Source: Pseudoneurospora amorphoporcata (taxonomy: Eukaryota; Ascomycota; Sordariomycetes; Sordariales; Sordariaceae). Taken from it: a DNA stretch of 64,000 nucleotides. The translations under genes were made by a program, and so were the position numbers. Every line of letters begins with the position of its first letter. Position 1 is the stretch's first letter. The notes below the pieces were generated by a model that saw nothing but the letters and a program-made list of their open reading frames with translations, was not told the origin of the DNA and searched no databases. Below, piece after piece: positions 27,401 through 37,300 of this stretch. The stretch spans positions 1 to 64,000 of the forward strand of contig MU859215.1 in assembly GCA_033297205.1 (NCBI GenBank), given 5' to 3'.

Positions 27401-30400
27401 CCTGGCCGGAGGAGTTTGATGAAGAGGCTACCATGCCACAGGAGCCGGGGCATCCGAGCATGTGGCCCGAGTTACACGGCAGAACGTCGCCTAGCCCGAT
27501 TAGAGGACGGTCTGGCTATAGGACGCCGACGCCGCTGGGGCAGTATATTGAGGTGGGTAACAGTGGACAAAGTCGTGGTGATTCTGCTGACTGTTTTGGT
27601 GCTTTACAGGAGACTTCCACTACCGACACTGGACCTAAGGACATGCCTCCCCCTGAACCCATTCCGGAAGTGCCTTCGAAGCCCATTCCCAATGTTGGCT
27701 CCGACACTGCCACTCCTTCCTCGGAAACCAACAAGGAGCTTGGCAGTACACTCAAAGCCTCTGGAAAGAAGGGCCGCAGGAGAAGGAGCTCGTCTCTTGC
27801 TGTCGCTACCGACAAGGAAGAGGACGTCGATGCCAACAACTCGGAGGCCGAACAAGGTGACTTGGACACTCAACCCTCTAGCAGTGCGCCGGGCAACAAG
27901 TCCAAGAAAACCAAGAGAGGACGGAAGGGCAAGGGCAAAGCAACTGATTCCCCCCCTGCCGCTAATGCTGAGGACGCCGAAGGCCAGGAGGCCTCGGATG
28001 GTGATGAGGAGCCCTCGTCTGGCAATGCGCAAGACGCCAATGCTGGCGCTGCCGGCGATGCGTCTGGCAGAAAGAAAAGGAAGAAGAACAAGAGGAAGGG
28101 ATCCCAGGCTTCTTCCGGTCTCATGAGCCCGCCTCTGGAGCCGAACCCTGAGGTTGCCCAGCTCACTGCTCAGCTGGCACAGCTCACCGACCTGGTCCAG
28201 CAACTGGTTGTCGAAAAGACCAGAAGTCCCTCGGTGGACCCGGCCACTCAAGGTCGCAGCAGGCGAAGCTCTAGCGTTACCAAGGGCAACCCCAAGATTC
28301 GCAGGACATCCTCTGGAGGTGGTGGCGATGGCGACGCTCTCTACGACAGCGACGGCTTCTCGATCGCCGACGAAGACGAGGAACTCGACGACGATGACAA
28401 CAACAACGAGACGGCAGCAGCGGACGAGACGACCAAGGCAAAGCGCTTCATGGGCGTGCCTTACCGACGCGGCAGCAAGTCCAAGTCAGACAAGGGCGGC
28501 GAAAAGGGCGACAAGGCCAAAGACAAGCATCAACAACAAGTAGGCGAAGATCCAACCTCTGAGCTCGATCCACATGCAGTCCACCTCAAGACTTCTCCAA
28601 GGGAGGAAGATGAGCAGACTGGCAACTCCCCCCAAATTCGTGACGTTACCGCAGCTGACAACGAACGCACTCCACTTCAAGAGCTCTTCGCAATCGACAA
28701 CGTCACCGTCAACAAGAATGAATCTCGGGATTCCGAAGCTGGGGCTGAACTCGCTCCTGGGCGGCAAGTCGTCATCGAGCGGCCCCAAGGAGATGAGCAC
28801 GCAGACGAGCAGCCCGGAGCCCAGCCCGCGGAACAGCTTCAGCAAGGACGACGGGGACGAGGAAGTGGCTGGGGCCGAGAACAGACGGCTGGACTCGAAC
28901 AAGTATCCGCCGTCGGCAAGCAAGCCGGTCAAGAGCAAGGTGCGGAGAGCCATGAGCGGCCTGTCGAGGACCAGGGGCGCGCCCAGTCTGGAACAGATTC
29001 CCGAGACGGAGTTCGAGGACTCGGAGCTGGAGGACGGAGCGGCGTCGCCTGGGCCGAAACCGGGGATGCTGAATCGCGCCATGACGGGCATGAGTCTGGA
29101 CAAGCTGGACTTCAGGAAGCCGAGGTCGTCATCGGTAGGGGGAGAGCAGACGGATCGCAGACCCGCAACGGCGGCGGACGCCGAGTCAATCAACCTGGAG
29201 ACGGCGTCGATTACCCAACCGAAAGCGTCCGCCATGATGAAGAGAGCGTTCTCGGGCATGATTCCTACCACGTCGAAGCCCAGAGCGAGTCTGGATCAGT
29301 CCGAGACGGAGTCGATCTCGGGTGCCAGGCCGAGCATGATGAAGAGAGCCATGACGGGAATGATTCCGGGAGCGGCGAAGCCACGATCGAGCATGGATTC
29401 GACGACAGAGCACTCGGGCGAACGCAAGATGAGCATGGGCTCGGCGTTCAAGAACTTCAGCATGGGCAGGGAACCGTCGAGGACTCGGGAGCCGAGCAGT
29501 CGGGGACCGAGCATCGATCTGGGTCCGCGAGAGACGGACAGCACGGAGATCAGTCCGCACGAGAGCCCAGCATTGAGACCCCAAGTGTTGCCGGATCCGA
29601 ACCCACAGCCAAAACCAGGAATGATGAAGCGAGCGTTGACGGGCTTGAACCCAGCCGCCTCACGACCGGACATGGCGGATCGCCGCGAATCGGAACCGGT
29701 ACTCGAGAAGGAGAAGCACAAGACGCTCGACCGGCTGACGTTCGGTATGATGTCAAAGTCTCACTCGACATCAGCGGGCGTGGGTACGCAGACTCCGGAT
29801 TCGGGGTTCAACAGCACACAGGAACAGGACCTCCTGGAGCCATCGAGACCGGGATCTGGGTCGGGGTCTGGATCAAGCTCGATCCATCATCACCAGCAGC
29901 AACAATCATCGGAAAAGAGCAAGACCAACAAGACGATGAAGATGCTCGGATTGGGCGCCTTCACAAAGAAGGACAAGAACCCGGAGTTGGTGGAGACGCC
30001 GGCGGAGACGAGCAGGCCCGGTTCGTCGGGGTCGCATCAGACCACCACGGCCGTCAAGCCGAGCAGACTGGACCGGACGATCTCGGGGATGAATCTGACC
30101 AGGCCAAGGAAGAGTATAAGCCAAGAGAACTCTCCCCTGGACGCGGACTCGAGGCCGGGAACTGGCTCGTCCATGCAGCCGCCACTGCAGCCTCAGTTCG
30201 CGGTGAGACCGGATCCCAGCCCGGCGCCCAAGTCGAGAATGGCCAGCTTCAACAAGGTCATGACGCTGGGGTTGATCAAGGACAAGTCGGACAAGACTCC
30301 CGCCCCGAGCCATCACGAACCGGAGACGGCGACGCAGACGCCTATGGAATCCTCGGCGAGCGCGCACTCGAACGGGTCGAGGCCGACGAGCTGGAACAGC

Positions 30401-31258
30401 AATCAGTTTCCCGAGAACCCAGTACTCGAGGGCAAGCCGAGCAAACCGCAGACGAGAATGGGAAGAGCCATGTCTGCTCTGAGCATCCCGACGAGCAGGA
30501 ACAGTGCATCTCAGGAGAGACCGGCAAGCTCATACCCGGAGACAACGACCAGTACGAATCTGACGGAGCCGACGGACGTGACGGACTCGCACTCGCATCA
30601 CAGTCACCAGTCCAATCAGACGACCATGACGGTGACAGACAAGAAGGAGAAGTCCAAGATGTCCTTCAAGAGCGTGGTCACGCTGGGCATGGCGAGCAGC
30701 AATCGGTCTTCGAGCAGCCGGAGACAGAGCGTCGATCACTCATCCCAGACGCAGACACCGCAGATGCCAGCGGTACAGCAAGCGCCCGCGATGCCGAAAC
30801 TGGAACTCCCCAGCTTCGGACTGGGCGATTCCCTACTGGGATCACCACCGGGGACGTCAGCTGGTCTCGGGGGGACACTTTCCCCGCCGGGCACCTCATC
30901 GGGTCTTACTCCCCCGCCACCAGCGGGATCGATATCAGCACCGGCCACCTCGTACGGGTTTCCCAACGTGGAGACTCGGTCCGAGAGTATGATGGAGAGA
31001 CAAGCCCAAAAAGACGCGGAGACGGCGTCAATGATGAACCAGCCCAAACCAGGCATGTTGTCGAGAACCAAGACGGCGATGAGTATAGGGAGTCGCAAGG
31101 ATGGGAACGACAGCGCGGAGGCCTCGGGAGAGAAAAAGGAGAAGAAGGTCATGAGTACCAGCGCCAAGGCGAATTGGAATCGTGCGTTGAAGGGTACCAA
31201 GGGGATGGGAGGGATGTTTGGGAAGAAGAAGGACAAGGAGAAGGACAAGGGTGTTTAG
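12429..31258 (+). CDS. lah-1: Leashin LAH-1, Woronin body tether
   Basis: Proposed structure: join(12429..17315,17372..24194,24249..24742,24803..26129,26195..27552,27610..28539,28682..31258), about 6,131 aa. Known role of the family: in Neurospora the LAH-1 N-terminus binds Woronin bodies through the membrane protein WSC and its C-terminus attaches them to the cell cortex, ensuring inheritance of these septum-plugging organelles. Seen here: a basic Ser/Arg-rich N-terminus; a Glu/Arg/Ala coiled coil at about residues 665-890; more than 30 copies of an LPVDEDLDLLPALPES-like repeat (about 1935-3868); Lys-rich clusters around 25727, 25934, 27895 and 28064; and a basic/Met-rich C-terminal repeat domain (5274-6131). 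Introns at 24195, 24743 and 27553 are multiples of three without stops, so they are judged by GCTAAC/GCTGAC branch points and YAG acceptors. Identity rests on architecture and adjacency to lah-2. Least certain are the 26130-26194 and 28540-28681 introns. Confidence 0.8.
17316..17371 (+). other. lah-1 intron 1
   Basis: 56 nt, GTAAGA donor, GCTAAC branch point at 17355-17360, AACAG acceptor. It joins two frames at phase 0. Without removal the reading stops at 17435, so this intron is needed to link the coiled-coil part to the repeat part. Confidence 0.9.
18290..24095 (+). repeat. LPVDEDLDLLPALPES repeat array in LAH-1
   Basis: By eye about 30 to 33 copies of a ~16-residue acidic/hydrophobic motif separated by 20-80 residue Pro/Glu/Val-rich spacers. 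Early copies end LPALPES(P/G)xxS, late ones LP(A/E/Q)LPESR(S/N)xSP. Two copies (near 21905 and 22090) are a DDGLWALPSLP variant. Nucleotide identity between copies is moderate and spacers vary, so this is a divergent protein-level repeat and not a recent tandem DNA duplication. Confidence 0.9.
24195..24248 (+). other. lah-1 intron 2 (in-frame length)
   Basis: 54 nt, GTACGG donor, GCTAAC branch, TTTTACAG acceptor. Length is a multiple of three and contains no stop, so retention would insert 18 residues. Confidence 0.75.
24743..24802 (+). other. lah-1 intron 3 (in-frame length)
   Basis: 60 nt, GTACAG donor, GCTAAC branch, TTTCCACAG acceptor. Multiple of three without a stop; retention would insert 20 residues, hydrophobic compared with the acidic flanks. 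Confidence 0.8.
26130..26194 (+). other. lah-1 intron 4
   Basis: Chosen as GTATGC...GTTGACAT...GAAGCAG, 65 nt, phase 1. An alternative donor GTGAGG at 26157 gives a 38 nt intron in the same phase, which would be unusually short. Either removes the stop at 26165-26167 and joins the frames. Confidence 0.6.
27553..27609 (+). other. lah-1 intron 5 (in-frame length)
   Basis: 57 nt, GTGGGT donor, GCTGAC branch, GCTTTACAG acceptor. Multiple of three, no stop; retention adds 19 residues. Confidence 0.75.
28540..28681 (+). other. lah-1 intron 6, frame-switching
   Basis: 142 nt, donor GTAGGC, branch-like GCTGAC at 28653-28658, acceptor TTCAAG. It joins phase 0 to phase 0 but moves the reading from frame 1 to frame 2, where the RAMTGM repeat domain is encoded. 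Donor and acceptor are both weaker than those of the other introns. A shorter alternative, 28540-28579 (40 nt, GCAG acceptor), gives the same frame but lacks a branch point. If unspliced, frame 1 continues open into lah-2. Confidence 0.6.
28937..31233 (+). repeat. Basic RAMTGM-type repeats at the LAH-1 C-terminus
   Basis: About eleven degenerate copies of K-P-x-M-(M/L)-x-R-(A/T)-(M/L/F)-(T/S)-G-(M/L), near 28937, 29052, 29222, 29324, 29614, 30067, 30227, 30461, 30655, 31046 and 31170. Best copies read KPGMLNRAMTGM, RPSMMKRAMTGM and KPGMMKRALTGL. The repeats exist only in frame 2, which is the main evidence that frame 2 is translated here. The motif is basic and amphipathic; a cortex or membrane contact is an inference that fits the known function of the LAH-1 C-terminus. 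Confidence 0.75.
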
Positions 31259-31389
31259 AAGATGCCTTGTCGCTCGCAGCCTCATTCAAACATACGGAAC
31301 ATGATGAGGAACATGAGGAACACGGGGCGCATAACGAATACGAGGCTAAAAAGGAGGATGCGGAGGCGAAGAGCGTGGAGGAGGTAAAG
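31259..31389 (+). promoter_or_regulatory. lah-1/lah-2 junction
   Basis: 131 nt separate the lah-1 stop (TAG, 31256-31258) from the first in-frame ATG of lah-2. No convincing poly(A) signal or TATA-like site is seen in it, so a lah-2 promoter, if separate, probably lies inside the lah-1 coding region. Confidence 0.5.
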
Positions 31390-34300
31390 ATGGTTGAGTT
31401 GCCGGCTTCGCCTTTGACAAATGCTCAAGCCGGAGGAGGAGACGTGGAATTCACGCCTTCAGCTTCACCACCACCACCACTCTCAGATGTTGGAGAAGTC
31501 ACCGGAATCGGAATCGCGACAAAAAAGTCAATTCAGCAGAGCTTAGACAAGCACCAATCACATGACATAGAGCTCGATTCTTGGCCACCAACTATCAATC
31601 CTGAAGATTCGCCTATAATGAGCCCTGAAGAGGTAGAACTACCTATTTCACCTGAAGAGGTAGAACTTGCACCTTCTCCTCCTTCGATTCTCTCTGGTGC
31701 TGGGGAACTTGACGAAGCCAATATCAATCCGATTAAGCGGGACTTCAAGTTCGATCAGCAATCTCTCAAAGACACAAAAATTCATTTTTCACCTACAATA
31801 AACCCTGAAGACGTTGAACTTCCGGCGTCTCCTTCAACCCTGTCAGATGCTGATGATCTCACCGATACCGAGCCGGTGATGGTGGCGTCTCTTTCACCGG
31901 CTGACCGTGACCAGGACCATGACAAGGTAAGAAATGCCAGTCCCACCTCTTTCCCCCCATTTACCAATCGGATGTCTCGAAATCTCTGGTGCTAATTCTA
32001 ATCCTGCAGGAAAACAAACCGTTCATTGGGCAGCAATCAGACATGCCACTTTTCACGCCTGTACCTGAAGACTTGGAATTGGAGCCAACTTCCACTTCTG
32101 ACCTTTCCTCTCCCCCACTACTACTTCCTTGTCGTTCTTCCCGCTCTTCCATGTCTGCTTCTGAAGCTACCGCCCCTACAACTACCGCCGCCGCCGCCGC
32201 CACCCCTATCGCTGTCACTACCTCTACTACCGAAGCTACTGAAGCTACTACTCACGAGCATGCCCCGTCACAACGCGCGGCTCCTCGTTCTTCTTCTTCC
32301 CCTTCTTCACTTAGAATGACCGAGCCTGAAGAAGTGGAGCTTCCTCCATCTCCTTGCTCACCGGCGCCGCACTCGCACACTGACACTGCGCCCAGGCCTG
32401 AGGAGGTGGAGTTGCCGGCTTCCCCTGCTGCCCATGAGACTCACCACCACATGGTCGTCGACACCAAGCCCGAGGATGTCCATGACTCTCATCTTGACGC
32501 CCAGTCTCCTCGCTCAGTCGAACCAGGCCTTGACCAACATGACCAGCACCAGCACCCTATTTCCGAGACCAGACCCACAGAGATCCAACTGCGGCCCTCA
32601 CCGAAGGTTACCCCTGAACAAGTGGAGCTCGATGCCTCTGCCCCTGAGGCTGAATCCACACCTATCATCGACGAGCTTCCTACTCATAGAGAACACCCTC
32701 AATCGCCCAAGGTCATCGCCGATGCTGAAAAGTTAGAGCTCCCTGCCTCACCTGAGCTCACCTCATCTGCTGTCGACGAGTCAATGTCTCTCCATGAGCT
32801 TCCATCGCCCTCAGAGCTCCCGCTTCTAATGGCTGTCCCAAGCTCCCTGGACATGCCATGCTCGCAAGAGACTAGACCTAGACCTGAGAATGTGGGACTG
32901 TCGCCTTCTGATATTGAGCCTCTAGAGGAGCAGGAACTTCCAATGGTCACCGAGCTCCTTCAAGATGCGAATAACTCGACTTGGTCTACTACACCTGTTT
33001 TCGTTCTGCAAAACGTAGACCCCCAATATGCAGAGTTGGCATCCTTCACTGAACTCCCCAAGGATTTGTCAGAGCTCCCATCCTCGCCAGCGCAGAACAC
33101 ACTAGCCGATGAGTTGGCAGACTTTTCTGACTCCCATGAGGTTTCACCTTCTCCTTCGCTTTCATCCGCGGTTGATCCATCTTTCACCAAACTTCCCAAC
33201 GATGCAGACCTCCCATCTTCGCACTCTTCGCCTATGGTCGCCCCCAAGGATGTAGAGCTCCCAGCCTCCCCCGAGCTTGTTCTTTCACCCTCTCCTGAGC
33301 CGGAATCCGATAATCAAGTCAAGGACCTTCCAATCACGTCCGAGTCCCACGAGGCCGCCAACGTCATAATCTCAACTCCGACCTCGCCCAAGGTCTCGCC
33401 CAAGGCCAGGCCCGAAAACATGGAGCTTCCGCCTTCTCCGCAGCACCCTCAACTCCTGCCGTCGCCTAATATCGTACCCGGCTACCAGTTCTCGCCTGAG
33501 CCTATCTCTGATGATGAGGGTTTACCACTTTCCCCTAAGGATGAGTATGAGGATAATGATGACGGGTCGCCGGTGGATGTTGAGCAATATGAACGGAGCT
33601 TCAGTGATGATCCTCAGGAGGAGGGGTACGCAACCTCGCCTGGGGGTACTGTCGAACACGGGGAAATCCAGCACTCTCCTGAAGCCTCACCCACTGTCGA
33701 GCAAGCTAAACATGTAGAACTTTCACCCGCATCGTCACCAAGTATCTCACCAGCGGAAGTGGAACTCCCTGCATCTCCTGTGGAGGACGTTGCGCCGGAA
33801 ACTATCGAGTCGCCATCTTCGGCCAAGCTCCCTGTTTCTTCTCCCTCGCCCAAGAGTACACCCGAGGACGCGGTCTTGTCGCCTGCGCTTAAGACGGCAA
33901 TGGATTTTACGCCGTCGTCCGAGGTGCAGCACCCAGCTTCGTACAAGATTTTATCCAAAGATACGGGATTGCCAAAGTCACTTCTGCCTGAGGCCGAACA
34001 TGAGGATATGGAGCTTCCGATTACTGCCGCCGCCGCTCAGCTGCCTGAAGATGTTGGGCTACCACCATCACCTGTCGAGGCGGAGTCCAAAGGTGTCGAA
34101 CTTCCAACTACCGCTGAGATTCATAATACTGGCAACGAGCTCCCAACTTCCACTTTGCCAAAGTTCTCACCTGAACTTGAAGTCCAGCATGTGGAATCCC
34201 CGACTCCCGCTCACAAAGTCACTCGCAGCCTTGGCGATCATCACGTCGAAAGCTCATTCTCGCCCACGATTGTGCCTGCGGACATCGAACTCCCAGCCTC

Positions 34301-37300
34301 ACCTGCTGAAGAAATCACACCCACCGCGTCTGAAGAACTCCCCAGCTCTCCCGAAAACCAAGTCCTAGATTCACCCAAGATTATGTCTGGAGATACTGGT
34401 TTGCCCGAGTCGCATTTCCCCGAAGCGGAAGTTGAGGAGATGCATCTCCCGACAGCTACTGAGCAGGAAACCCACACCGACGGTGAACAATCTGACAATG
34501 ATTTCGAAGCTGCGGCTTCGCCCAAGATTGTTCCGGAGGAGGTTGAACTCCTGCGCTCGCCTTCGCCTGTGGAGCCTGTGGAGGACTTGGATGTTGATGT
34601 TGATGAGATGCAGCACTTGCATTCGCGCCAGATTATTCCGCCTGGTCTTCAGCGTGCGGGTTCGCCTGCAGCGATTCCTGAAGATGCCCACGTTGTTCCC
34701 CAAGAGGTTGAGCTTCCTGCTTCTCCTGTCGTCACTGAGGTTGTCCAGGAGGATGTTGAGGCCCCAGGACTGCCTTCGCCTGCTGAGCCTGCTGGGTTGG
34801 ACGTCGATGAGATTCAGTACTTGCACTCACGTCAAATTATCCCGCCCAACCTTCAGCGTTCGGCTTCGCCTCATGATGTCCCTGAAGAGGTCGAGGTTGC
34901 TGCTTCCCCCAAGCCTACTCCCGAGGAAGTCGAGCTTCCTACTTCCCCTGTGACCGAAACCGTTACAGAGACCTTTAATGCTTCACCATCGTCTTCGCCT
35001 GGTCAAGTGGACGTCGATGAGGCTCAGCACTTGCATTCACAACAGATCATGCCGATGAATCTTCAAGGTTCGGCTTCGCCTCATACTGCTCCTGAAGAGG
35101 TCGAGATTCCCGCTTCGCCCTCGTCCGAAACCGCACCTGAGGAGGTTGAGCTTCCGCGCTCACCCTCTCCCGTAGCTGAGCTAGATGTTACCGAGCTTCA
35201 AATATCGCACTCGACCGAGATTCTTCCTCTGTACGTTCAGCGTGCAGACTCAACTTGGGGTGAAGTTATTCCTTCGTCCATGGAGGATATCGTATCTGAA
35301 GTGGTTCAAATGCCGGCTTCGCCCATTGTTGTTCCCGAGCAGGTTGAACTCTTTCCCCTTTCAACTTCCTCTTCACCCAAGATCGCACCGGAAGAGATCA
35401 ATATCCCGCGCTCAGCTTCGCCCGTGGAGGAACTGGACGTTACGGAGCTTCAACATCAGCATTCAACTCAAATCATTCCTCCCGATCTTCAACGCTCCGT
35501 GTCGCCTGCGATTGAGGGCCAGGTCGTTCCCGAAGATATTGAGCTTCCGGCTTCGCCTTTGGAAAAGTTCACGCCTGAGGAGGTTGAACTTGCACGCTCA
35601 CTTTCACCTGTGGAGAGGGAGATGCAGATCCTTCCTCTGTCGGTTCCTCTGTACCTTCAGCGTGCAGATTCAACTTGGGGTGAGGCTGTTCCTGAGGAGG
35701 TCGAGCTCCAGCGAGCACCGTCGCCTGTCCAAGAGATAGAAGCCTCTGAGCATCAGCCAGTCTCCGAGCTCCAGATCGTTCCCGAGGACATTGACCTTCC
35801 AGCTTCTGATGAGCCCGCCTCGCCCACTATCGCGCCCGAGGAAGTTGAGCTTCCACGCTCGCCGTCGCCTTTCGACAAGTCCAAGATCACCGAGCTTCAA
35901 CATGTGCATTCGGCCCAGATCATTCCCAGGAACATCCAACATGCCGCGGCTTCATCTTCCGGCTCGCCAAAGATTACACCGGAGGAAGTCGAACTCCCTG
36001 CTTCGCCTGTGGAGGAATTGGACACTGATGAACTTGAGCGATTCCATTCAAGCCAGATTATTCCTCCGCATATTGAACGTTCGGCCTCGCCAACCGCTGA
36101 GGATATCGAAGTTCCAGTTTTGCCTGAGCTTGAGTCTGTGGCTGAGCCCAAGGTTGCGCCTGAGGAGGTTGAACTTCCGGCTTCGCCTTCACTTCTTACC
36201 GAGGAACTGGATATTAACGAGCTTCAACACTTGCATTCGCGCCAGATCATCCCTCCGCATGAGACCGCACCAGAGGAGGTTGAACTTCCGGTTTCGCCTG
36301 TGGAGCAGCTGAACATTGATGATGTTCAACATTTGCACTCGCGCCAAATCATCCCTTGGATGCTCCAGCGTCCTGCTTCGCCCGAGATGCAGCTCCCAGC
36401 CTCACCCAAGATTACCCCTGAAGAGGTAGAACTTCCAGCTTCGCCTGAAATCGTTCCTCAAGACATTGAGCTTCCAGCTTCGCCCATCGACGAGCCCGAA
36501 CAAGCAGAACTTTACATTCTTACTAGGAGTGATGCTTTGGAACTCTCGTCCTCTGCTGTTGTCGCGCCTGAATTTCAGCATGAACATTCGGCTCAGATCC
36601 TTCCTCTGTACGTTCAGCGTGCAGATTCAACTTGGGGTGAGGTTGTTGAGCATGTCAAATTGCCGGTTTCTCCTGTGGTTGAGTTGGCCGATGAGCAGCT
36701 TCCAATTGAGCGCAGCATCAACCTTGAGCGTGACAATGTTCCCGAGGAAGCTGGTGTGCTGATGGAGAGTGCCGCTGTTGAGCTCACTGCTTCGCCCATG
36801 GTTAAGCCTGAGGATCTCGAACTCCCCGCCTCGCCTGAGATTGTTCCTGAAGAAGTCGAACTCCCCCTTTCCCCCACAGTTGAGTTGGACGACGAGCAGT
36901 TCCCAGCTATCGAGCCTGAACAATCTGAAGGGAGCATCAACCTTGAAGCTGAGCAGATTCCTGAGGAAGACATGCTGGAGAGTGTGCATACCGAGCTTCC
37001 ATCCTCGCCAATGACAAAGCCTGAAGATGTCGAGCTTCCTGCCTCTCCTGAAGTTGTCCCCGAAGACGTGGAACTTTTCCTTTCTCCTACTGTCGAGTTG
37101 GAACGTCAGCTTCCCATTGAGTCTGTCGCCTTCGGAGTTCCATCTTCACCCAAGGCTAAGCCAGAGGACCTTGAATTGCCTCCTTCGCCTGAGGTTGTCC
37201 CCGAAGAGGTAGAGCTACCTGCTTCTCCCATGGTTGAGTTGGCAGATGAACAGCTGTCAGTTGAGCCTGAGCAATTTACACGGGGCATCCAAGTCCTTGA

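Larger units (their letters stand above)
28540..31389 (+). other. Second open frame overlapping the LAH-1 C-terminus, continuous with LAH-2
   Basis: Frame 1, which is the frame of the upstream lah-1 exons and of the first lah-2 exon, has no stop codon and no Met from about 28450 to 31390. It is rich in Gly, Glu, Asp, Gln, His and Arg. It overlaps 2,577 nt of frame-2 coding sequence. It could be an intron-retention product, a relic of the fused ancestral leashin frame, or a by-product of unusually GC-rich third positions in frame 2. Confidence 0.5.
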
